DNA from: Candidatus Nanopelagicaceae bacterium
Lineage (GTDB): Bacteria > Actinomycetota > Actinomycetes > Nanopelagicales > Nanopelagicaceae
Assembly: GCA_023262125.1 (NCBI GenBank)
Contig: JALRDT010000139.1
Coordinates: forward strand, 1 to 6,083
Direction: 5' to 3'
DNA length: 6,083 nucleotides
Shown here: positions 1 through 5,029 of the stretch, piece by piece
Numbering within the stretch: the first letter of the stretch is position 1
How the letters are laid out: every line of letters starts with the position of its first letter
Program-made: the position numbers and the translations under genes
Notes under the pieces: model-generated
What the model saw: the letters and a program-made list of their open reading frames with translations, nothing else
What the model was told of the DNA's origin: nothing
Databases searched by the model: none

Positions 1-245
1 GGCCACAAGGTCTGACTGGCATCGTTGATTACGTTGTTTCGAAGAAGATGGAGTTTGGTCTTTGGTTTGAAGGCGAAATGGTCAATCCAGATTCTGATCT
101 TTATCGCGCACACCCTGATTGGATTCTTAGTGCCGAAGGTCGAGTTCCGCCAACCTGGCGACATGAACACGTACTTAATCTAGATAATCCTGATGCTTTT
201 AACAATGTACTAACTCAAACTAGTGCAATTCTGGCCAATCAGTAG
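1..245 (+). pseudogene. GH36 alpha-galactosidase fragment, truncated before the catalytic nucleophile
   Basis: The frame is open from position 3 to a TAG at 243-245, giving about 80 residues with the 5' part outside the window. Residues 18-32 contain FGLWFEGEMVNPDSD followed by LYRAHPDWIL, the signature of GH36 alpha-galactosidases (melibiase, clan GH-D), which hydrolyse terminal alpha-1,6-galactosides such as raffinose and melibiose. After VLNLDNPDAF the family continues for roughly a dozen residues to a strand ending in the nucleophile motif (YxKWDxNR). Here the protein ends at LTQTSAILANQ with no KWD motif, and neither other forward frame downstream restores it, so this is not a simple frameshift. 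The nucleophile, the acid/base Asp and the C-terminal domain are all missing, and the product should be inactive. The last 26 bp overlap the tail of the opposite-strand gene, which suggests a deletion or rearrangement junction. A contig misassembly would look the same. Family identity is confident; pseudogene status is inferred. Confidence 0.8.
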
Positions 246-873
246 GTGGTAGCGGAAAGCGATTTTCTTGCAAGAGCTTTGCAACTCTTATTTGAGTAGC
301 TTCTATTTCAGTTTCCGTAAGTAAATTGGATAAATTTATATCCAATTTCTCAAGTGCAGTTCGTTCCGATTCAGTAAGTGATAAATCAGCAAATTGCCAA
401 AGCACAGTTCGCAACTTGTAGTCTTGGTGGAAAGTTACACCATGGTCACAACCAAAAATCTGACCCTCTTTATAGAGCAGATGACCAATTTTTCTATCAG
501 TATTATTTATCACTGCATCAAGTAGGGCTATTTTGCGTAATTCTTCACTTTGTTCTAAGTACCGCTCACCTACTTCTTCGCAATCATCTATCCAAAGTTG
601 TAGTGAACCTTCCCCGAAAGGCCCTTCTCTGAGAATTGTTGGTGGCACACAATTAAGTTTTAATGCTTCACTCATCTGGTAAGCAGCGACTTCACGCCAC
701 GCAAGATTTCCATCTGGAAAATCCCATAATGGTCTCTCACCTGCAATTGGTTTGTAGATTGCATTGACGTTACCAACTTTACAAAAAAGTGAGGCGTTGG
801 ATGCATCTACTAATCGACCCACAATTTCTACAGGACCCGTAACTAGTTGATCAAAACTATCTTCGATATCCAT
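220..873 (-). CDS. SCO1664-family protein, PI3/4-kinase-like fold, function unknown
   Basis: This 217-residue predicted cytoplasmic protein resembles the actinobacterial SCO1664 family (Rv2133c-like), which has a small phosphoinositide-3/4-kinase-like or HipA-like fold. Visible motifs, numbered from the chosen start, are GRLVDASNASLFCKV (19-33), AIYKP with probable ATP-binding Lys41, RPLWDFP (47-53), the catalytic-loop-like VINNTDRKIGH (121-131, Asp126), and the metal-binding DFG-like GCDHGVTFH (141-149, Asp143). No signal peptide or membrane segment is seen. I chose the ATG at 873 because it overlaps the DUF3090 stop by 17 bp and fits the family N-terminus. An ATG at 897 has AAGG touching the start codon, and the frame extends to a TTG at 951; both seem less likely. 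The C-terminus (RFPLPPTDWPELH) looks slightly shorter than the usual WP-rich tail and lies at the junction with the alpha-galactosidase remnant. Substrate and reaction are unknown; it may be a kinase or a nucleotide-binding regulator. Confidence 0.8.
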   Translation of the reverse strand: MDIEDSFDQLVTGPVEIVGRLVDASNASLFCKVGNVNAIYKPIAGERPLWDFPDGNLAWREVAAYQMSEALKLNCVPPTILREGPFGEGSLQLWIDDCEEVGERYLEQSEELRKIALLDAVINNTDRKIGHLLYKEGQIFGCDHGVTFHQDYKLRTVLWQFADLSLTESERTALEKLDINLSNLLTETEIEATQIRVAKLLQENRFPLPPTDWPELH

Positions 874-1378
874 TAGCTCTTGGACACAAATGTCCATCCT
901 TGTTAATGGGTAAGCCACAAAAAGGGCATGGTGCCCGCCCTGCAGCGACAACCTTTCTAGATTGACCTATAAAAGCATTAGCAATGTCCGGTGACATCAT
1001 GATTCGAAAAACTGCCGGACCCTCTTTGCTTTCCAGATCTAAATCGTTATCCCCTTCAGTAATTTCCTGAATATCCAATGAAACCTGTTCGCTTTCACCC
1101 AACCAAACTATTCCAATTACTCCAATCTGAAATTCTGGAATTAATGGAACTTCTAGATTAACAGCAACTACATTTTCAAAACGGTAATCTGCCGCTTTTA
1201 ACTCTCCTATGAGCATGGCTATTCGATCGGCCAAAGCGATTACTTGACTCTTATCGATTGCAAAACTATGTATTGCACCATGGTACTTAGCTTGTAAATA
1301 GAATTCCCGTTCGCCCGGACGACCAATCGTGCCTACGATAAAACTTTCAACAGGATCTAATCTGCGGATTCGGCTCAT
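857..1378 (-). CDS. DUF3090 family protein with C-terminal zinc-finger-like motif
   Basis: This 173-residue protein matches the DUF3090 family, found in Actinobacteria and of unknown function. The N-terminus (LDPVESFIVGTIGRPGEREFYLQA) and the central beta-rich region with acidic linker EGDNDLDLES fit the family. The C-terminus carries CPFCGLP at residues 151-157, followed by GHLCPRANGYRR at 162-173. Cys151, Cys154, His163 and Cys165 look like a zinc-binding cluster, which may bind nucleic acid or a protein partner (inference). The ATG overlaps the upstream phosphatase stop in an ATGA arrangement (1375-1378), which predicts translational coupling. Its own stop lies inside the start of the SCO1664-like gene, so all three are very probably one transcript. 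No signal peptide or membrane segment is seen. Family assignment is secure; the role is not known. Confidence 0.86.
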   Translation of the reverse strand: MSRIRRLDPVESFIVGTIGRPGEREFYLQAKYHGAIHSFAIDKSQVIALADRIAMLIGELKAADYRFENVVAVNLEVPLIPEFQIGVIGIVWLGESEQVSLDIQEITEGDNDLDLESKEGPAVFRIMMSPDIANAFIGQSRKVVAAGRAPCPFCGLPINKDGHLCPRANGYRR

Positions 1379-1977
1379 TTGAGAAAATCTTTTACATTTG
1401 CTGAGGTGTCATTTACTTTTATTACTCTGAAACCATCTTTTGTTCGATCGATAATTGAGATGCTAGCGTTATCTACACTTATCTTGTCTATGTTATTCAA
1501 ATGTGTCCCCAAGGCATGCAAAACCAAGACTTTAACCACGTCAGCGTGAGTCGATATCAATATATTTTTGGATCTTTTATTTACATATTTGTCGATGCCA
1601 AGTAAAGCTCGAGTTTGCACCTCTGGGAGCGTTTCTCCGTTTGGAAATCTAACTGAGGCTGGGTTTTTATGGATTTCTCTCCAAGCTGCATTCCTCATCA
1701 AAGTTGAGGTTTTCTTTCCAGTCCAATCACCATAATGCACTTCTTGAAATTCCTCTGCGATATCTACATTCAGAGTTAATTTACCTAGGGTCTCTATGCA
1801 TCTTTGGATTGGAGATGAGAGCACCTGATCAAAAGTTGCTCCATTTAATCGTGTGGCCAGAAGAGTTCTCTGGATTTGTCCCTCTTTAGAAAGCGGAATG
1901 TTCTCCATTCGACCTGCCAAAATCCCTTTGGCATTGGCTACTGAATGTGCGTGACGCAACAAGAATATTCGAGACAT
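1375..1977 (-). CDS. histidine phosphatase family protein (MSMEG_4193-type phosphoglycerate mutase-like)
   Basis: This 200-residue protein belongs to the histidine phosphatase superfamily (branch 1), cytoplasmic enzymes that remove phosphate through a phospho-histidine intermediate. Visible active-site residues are Arg8-His9 in LLRHAHS (His9 is the phosphorylated nucleophile), Arg59 in SSPIQRCIET, Glu79 in EVHYGDW (proton donor), and His144 in ISTHADVVK. The RHAHS motif in place of RHGE/RHGQ is typical of the actinobacterial MSMEG_4193 subgroup, whose substrate is not established; it should not be called a glycolytic mutase. It is the first gene of the operon, followed by DUF3090 through a 4-bp ATGA overlap. 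No Shine-Dalgarno sequence precedes the ATG, but a TAACCT hexamer ends 9 nt upstream, consistent with a leaderless or nearly leaderless message. At 200 residues it is compact but complete across all catalytic motifs. Confidence 0.87.
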   Translation of the reverse strand: MSRIFLLRHAHSVANAKGILAGRMENIPLSKEGQIQRTLLATRLNGATFDQVLSSPIQRCIETLGKLTLNVDIAEEFQEVHYGDWTGKKTSTLMRNAAWREIHKNPASVRFPNGETLPEVQTRALLGIDKYVNKRSKNILISTHADVVKVLVLHALGTHLNNIDKISVDNASISIIDRTKDGFRVIKVNDTSANVKDFLK

Positions 1978-2026
1978 GAGAGTTAAAGGTTAATGCAATT
2001 GTCCAGAATTCGTCTAAGTTCTCGCT
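1978..2026. promoter_or_regulatory. divergent promoter region, probably leaderless on both sides
   Basis: These 49 bp separate the ATGs of two divergent genes. On the + strand, TAAGTT (2015-2020) fits the actinobacterial -10 pattern TANNNT and ends 6 nt before the aldo/keto reductase ATG, placing the transcription start at or next to the A of ATG. On the - strand, TAACCT (complement of 1987-1992) ends 9 nt before the phosphatase ATG. Neither gene has a purine-rich Shine-Dalgarno sequence and I see no good -35 box for either. The two -10 elements lie about 22 bp apart, so the polymerase footprints would overlap. The assignment rests on motif and spacing only. Confidence 0.5.
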
Positions 2027-2962
2027 ATGGAATTACGCAAAGCTGGCAACACTGGACTCTCGCTTTCGCGCCTTGGCCTTGGAACAATGACTTGGGGCCG
2101 AGATACGGATGAACACGAGGCTGCTGATCAAGCAAGAGCGTTTCTCGATGCCGGTGGTAATTTCTTTGACACAGCTGCAGTTTATGGCGCTGGCGATTCT
2201 GAGAAAGTAATCGGCGGTTTAGTAGGTTCACTATTTAAACGTGAAGATGCAATTATCGCGACTAAAGCTGGAATAGTTTTTATCGATGGTGTACGGACTG
2301 TTAATACATCTCGTGGTGCGTTGCTCTCTGAATTAGATAGTTCATTAAAACGCTTAGGGACAGATTACGTTGATTTATGGCAAGTTCATACTTGGGATGA
2401 TGAGACTCCTCTGGATGACACTCTTGCCGCCCTCGAAACTGCTTATCAATCGGGACGCGCACGTTATGTAGGTATTAGTAATTATTCTGGATGGCAGACT
2501 GCAAGAGCGATAACCAAACAAGAATTAAGAGCTCCTATAGCAACTACGCAAAATGAATACTCACTTCTAAATAGGCAAATTGAAAATGAAGTGCTACCTT
2601 GCGTAACAGAATTGAATGTCGGGCTCCTTGCATGGTCGCCTCTAGGGCGTGGTGTGTTAACCGGAAAATATAGAAATGGGATCCCATCAGATTCTCGTGG
2701 CGCGAGTCCACATTTCGCAGGCTTTATCGAACCATTTTTGGATGATCGTTCAAAACGAATTGTCGAAGCGGTACAGGTTGCAGCTGATGGATTGGGTTAT
2801 TCGCCACTTGAAGTTTCACTTGCATGGGTACGTGATTCAATTGGTGTAACCAGCGCAATAGTTGGTGCCCGAACAGGGGCTCAACTCAGAGGAATATTAA
2901 GAAGCGAAGAAATTTCACTTCCCGAAGTTGTCAGGCAAGCTCTAAATGAAGTTAGCAGTTAA
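2027..2962 (+). CDS. aldo/keto reductase
   Basis: This 311-residue cytoplasmic protein is a full-length aldo/keto reductase, a TIM-barrel NADPH-dependent enzyme that reduces aldehydes and ketones. It opens with RKAGNTGLSLSRLGLGTMTWG. The catalytic tetrad is intact: Asp48 and Tyr53 in FFDTAAVYG, Lys80 in ATKAG, and His120 in DLWQVHTWD. Further family marks are YVGISNYSGWQ near residue 160, AWSPLGRGVLTGKY around residue 205, and the cofactor-binding IVGARTGAQL around 277. The sequence resembles the AKR11/YghZ-like general reductases, and the physiological substrate cannot be read from it. It is probably transcribed alone from the divergent region upstream, with a leaderless start. Its last 11 bp overlap the end of the convergent M20 gene. 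No sign of damage. Confidence 0.9.
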   Translation: MELRKAGNTGLSLSRLGLGTMTWGRDTDEHEAADQARAFLDAGGNFFDTAAVYGAGDSEKVIGGLVGSLFKREDAIIATKAGIVFIDGVRTVNTSRGALLSELDSSLKRLGTDYVDLWQVHTWDDETPLDDTLAALETAYQSGRARYVGISNYSGWQTARAITKQELRAPIATTQNEYSLLNRQIENEVLPCVTELNVGLLAWSPLGRGVLTGKYRNGIPSDSRGASPHFAGFIEPFLDDRSKRIVEAVQVAADGLGYSPLEVSLAWVRDSIGVTSAIVGARTGAQLRGILRSEEISLPEVVRQALNEVSS

Positions 2963-4250
2963 GTAAGAAATCTTCTAGAGCTTTTACGCCGAATTCAAGT
3001 GATTCAAGCGGTATCCGTTCATCTACTCCATGGAATAACGCCATAAAATCAAGGTCTGCTGGTAATCGCAATGGTGAGAAACCATAACCTACGATTCCCA
3101 ATTCACTTAAAGCTTTATTATCAGTTCCGCCACTCATCAGATACGGAACTGGAATTCCTTCCGGATCTAATTTCAGAATCGCAGATTTCATTGCTTCAAC
3201 TAATTCGCCTTCAAATGGCACTTCTAGGGCAATATCGTGCGTAACTGTTTCAATCTTAATTTCTGGTCCAACGATTTCCGCAATTGTGCGGTTTAATGCA
3301 TCTTCGTGTCCAGGTAGGAAACGACCATCAATTACGGCGCTTGCTTCCTTAGGTATTACATTTGCTTTGTATCCTGCATCTAGCATCGTTGGGTTTGCAG
3401 TATTTTGCAGTGTAGCTGCAATCATTCTGGCCACTGATGGAATTTCAACTAAGAATTCGCGATAGTCATCACCTAAAGGCCTTTCAAGCGCATCTGCAAT
3501 TGCAGTGAATAATTCCTTCACCGCTTTTGTATATGTTTGAGGCCATTCGTAATTTCCGATTTTAGTGACCGCTTCACTCAGGGCAGTGACTGGATTCTGA
3601 TTATTAATAAATGAACCATGTCCAGCTTGTCCATGTGCGGTCAATTTAACCCAATGAATTCCTTTTTGGGCTGCTTCAATCATGTAAAGACGTTTACCAT
3701 TTGCAAGAGTTACAGAGAATCCACCAACCTCTGAAACTGCTTGGGAACAATTTTTAAAAACTTCAGGGTGTTCTTTGGCCATCCATCTTGAACCAAAGGT
3801 TGAACCTGCCTCTTCATCTGCGAAGAAAGCAAGAACAATATTACGAGGAGGTTTGATTTTATTTCTTGCCCAATATCTGACAATTGCCAGAATCATTGCA
3901 TCGACATTTTTCATGTCGACGGCACCACGTCCCCAAATAGCTCCATCTTTAATAATTGCGCTAAAAGGATCTACTTGCCACTCTTCAGCAGCTGCGGGAA
4001 CAACATCTATATGTCCATGTAACACTAAACCAGGTCTTGTCTGATCCTGCCCTTCGATGTTGGCGATAACGTTGCAACGATTTGGGGCTGATTCATAAAT
4101 CTTTGCTTCGATGCCAACTTCAGCAAGTGAGGCGACAACGTAATCCGCTACTGCCTTTTCATCGCCTTTTCCTTCCCCATAATTGACACTTGGAATTCGG
4201 ATTAGATCTTGGCAAATACGTATTGCATCTTCGATAATCGCATTACTCAT
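2952..4250 (-). CDS. M20/M25/M40 family zinc metallopeptidase (DapE/ArgE/carboxypeptidase-like)
   Basis: This 432-residue cytoplasmic protein is a di-zinc M20 hydrolase, a family that cleaves dipeptides or N-acyl amino acids. Residues expected to bind metal or catalyse are visible: His80 and Asp82 in LHGHIDVVP, bridging Asp112 in WGRGAVDMKN, Glu146-Glu147 in ADEEAG, Glu174 in SEVGG, and His407 in LFHGVDERIP. The lid/dimerisation domain lies roughly at residues 190-310 and includes GQAGHGS, GYKANVIPKEA and DGRFLPG. M. tuberculosis has an M20 gene annotated dapE2 (Rv2141c) near its phosphatase/DUF3090/SCO1664-like cluster. That supports orthology but not DapE activity, so the enzyme is better called an M20 peptidase of unknown substrate. 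The ATG at 4250 has only a weak GAGAG purine stretch about 10 nt upstream. The 3' end overlaps the convergent reductase by 11 bp. Confidence 0.9.
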   Translation of the reverse strand: MSNAIIEDAIRICQDLIRIPSVNYGEGKGDEKAVADYVVASLAEVGIEAKIYESAPNRCNVIANIEGQDQTRPGLVLHGHIDVVPAAAEEWQVDPFSAIIKDGAIWGRGAVDMKNVDAMILAIVRYWARNKIKPPRNIVLAFFADEEAGSTFGSRWMAKEHPEVFKNCSQAVSEVGGFSVTLANGKRLYMIEAAQKGIHWVKLTAHGQAGHGSFINNQNPVTALSEAVTKIGNYEWPQTYTKAVKELFTAIADALERPLGDDYREFLVEIPSVARMIAATLQNTANPTMLDAGYKANVIPKEASAVIDGRFLPGHEDALNRTIAEIVGPEIKIETVTHDIALEVPFEGELVEAMKSAILKLDPEGIPVPYLMSGGTDNKALSELGIVGYGFSPLRLPADLDFMALFHGVDERIPLESLEFGVKALEDFLLNC

Positions 4251-4346
4251 AAGATAGATTCTCTCGCCTAACTGAGCTTTTGTCTTGTCATTAGGTAATT
4301 TTGTGGCAGAAATACCTTTTAAGTTAAGGTAGGCAGTGCAACTTTA
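4251..4346. other. intergenic region between the M20 gene and tRNA-Leu
   Basis: These 96 bp must carry the promoter of the leftward M20 gene and that of the rightward tRNA. For the M20 gene I see only a weak GGCGAGAG stretch (complement of about 4260-4267) that could act as a ribosome binding site. I see no convincing -10/-35 pair in that direction, no open reading frame and no notable repeat. Confidence 0.4.
4301..4330 (+). promoter_or_regulatory. candidate promoter of tRNA-Leu
   Basis: TTGTGG (4301-4306) could be a -35 box and TAAGGT (4325-4330) a -10 box of TANNNT type, separated by 18 bp. The expected transcription start near 4337 leaves a 5' leader of about 10 nt to be trimmed by RNase P. 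TTGTCA at 4285-4290 is closer to the -35 consensus but has no well-spaced -10. Motif-based only. Confidence 0.4.
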
Positions 4347-4430
4347 GTCCGGGTGGCGAAATTGGTAGACGCGCAAGCTTGAGGTGCTTGTGGCCGCAAG
4401 GCCTTAGGGGTTCAAGTCCCCTTTCGGACA
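4347..4430 (+). tRNA. tRNA-Leu (anticodon GAG)
   Basis: A complete class II cloverleaf of 84 nt can be folded by eye. The acceptor stem is GTCCGGG (4347-4353) with TTCGGAC (4423-4429), including two G-U pairs, followed by discriminator A at 4430. The D stem is GCG/CGC (4356-4358 with 4370-4372) around a loop containing TTGGTAGA. The anticodon stem CAAGC/GCTTG (4374-4378 with 4386-4390) encloses loop TTGAGGT, giving GAG at 4381-4383, which reads CUC and CUU. The long variable arm is GGCC-GCAA-GGCC (4392-4403), typical of Leu and Ser tRNAs. The T arm is AGGGG/CCCCT (4406-4410 with 4418-4422) with loop TTCAAGT. CCA is not encoded (CGT follows), so it must be added after transcription. Confidence 0.97.
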
Positions 4431-4490
4431 CGTTTTCAAATAGGCTTTTTAAGTTTGGCTGTTATGGATAAAAATTTTACAACTTTATAT

Positions 4491-4494
4491 AAGG
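4491..4494 (+). promoter_or_regulatory. apt: ribosome binding site of apt
   Basis: AAGG lies 7 nt before the ATG at 4502, a normal Shine-Dalgarno distance, and supports that start. It sits in an AT-rich stretch (ACTTTATATAAGG) that could also contain a -10-like TATATA at 4486-4491. If that were the active -10, the start site would fall downstream of the Shine-Dalgarno and make it useless. Transcription more likely begins further upstream, or by read-through from the tRNA. Confidence 0.55.
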
Positions 4495-4501
4495 TAACCC
4501 C

Positions 4502-5029
4502 ATGAACAAGGACGAACTACGTGCTCTAATTCGTGACATTCCCGATTATCCTTCACCGGGAATTCTCTTTAGAGATATCACGCCACTATTAAGAGATGGA
4601 AATGCGTTAACTGCAGTTGCGGAGTTGATGAGCGCAGAAGATAAATCTGCAAATCTAATTGCTGGAATTGAAGCGCGTGGATTCTTCTTTGCTGCCGCTA
4701 TAGGTGTTCAAAGCAAACGTGGTGTAATTCCTATTCGCAAAAAAGGAAAGTTGCCGCATGATGTCCATAGACAAGAATATGGATTGGAATATGGACAAGA
4801 TGTTATTGAAATTCATAAGGATGCCGCTCACCCTGGTGAAAGCGTACTTTTAGTTGACGATGTTCTGGCAACTGGTGGCACTTTAGCGGCCGCAATTAAG
4901 TTGATCAGAGCTACGGGCGCACAAGTTACAAGTATCGGGGTACTTCTTGAGATTGCTGCTCTTGGCGGAAGAGAGAAACTTAAAGCTGAATTCCCTGATT
5001 TAGAAATTCACGCAATCTTCATCGTTTAG
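4502..5029 (+). CDS. apt: adenine phosphoribosyltransferase
   Basis: This 175-residue cytoplasmic enzyme makes AMP from adenine and PRPP in purine salvage. The N-terminus (ALIRDIPDYPSPGILFRDITPLL, about residues 8-30) is the Apt signature that binds adenine. IEARGFFF (56-63), PIRKKGKLP (77-85) and the PRPP-binding loop VLLVDDVLATGGT (115-127, with acidic Asp119-Asp120) complete the type I phosphoribosyltransferase fold. The length is normal for bacterial Apt. The ATG is supported by AAGG 7 nt upstream. In most Actinobacteria apt lies between secF and relA; here a tRNA precedes it and an acyltransferase follows. Its TAG stop shares its G with the GTG start of that next gene, so the two are probably co-translated. 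Confidence 0.95.
   Translation: MNKDELRALIRDIPDYPSPGILFRDITPLLRDGNALTAVAELMSAEDKSANLIAGIEARGFFFAAAIGVQSKRGVIPIRKKGKLPHDVHRQEYGLEYGQDVIEIHKDAAHPGESVLLVDDVLATGGTLAAAIKLIRATGAQVTSIGVLLEIAALGGREKLKAEFPDLEIHAIFIV

Noticed and set aside
378..632. 84-codon open frame on the + strand
   Set aside because: It lies antisense within the SCO1664-like gene and has no recognisable domain or ribosome binding site.
874..951. Longer version of the SCO1664-like gene starting at TTG 951 or ATG 897
   Set aside because: The extra residues lie over DUF3090's conserved zinc-finger end and do not resemble the family. The TTG is a weak start and the 897 ATG has its AAGG directly adjacent with no spacing.
1704..1889. 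61-codon open frame on the + strand
   Set aside because: It is antisense to the histidine phosphatase, which has all its catalytic motifs; no independent support.
2025..2231. 68-codon open frame on the - strand
   Set aside because: It is antisense to the intact aldo/keto reductase and has low-complexity, Gln/Arg-rich content.
3775..4044. 89-codon open frame on the + strand with hydrophobic residues
   Set aside because: It is opposite the conserved metal-site region of the M20 peptidase; the hydrophobicity reflects the complement of that gene.
4392..4403. GGCC-GCAA-GGCC hairpin as a possible terminator
   Set aside because: It is the variable arm of tRNA-Leu and has no following T-run.
4431..4460. 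T-run after the tRNA (TTTTT at 4446-4450) as an intrinsic terminator
   Set aside because: No stable GC-rich stem precedes it, so termination here is not supported.
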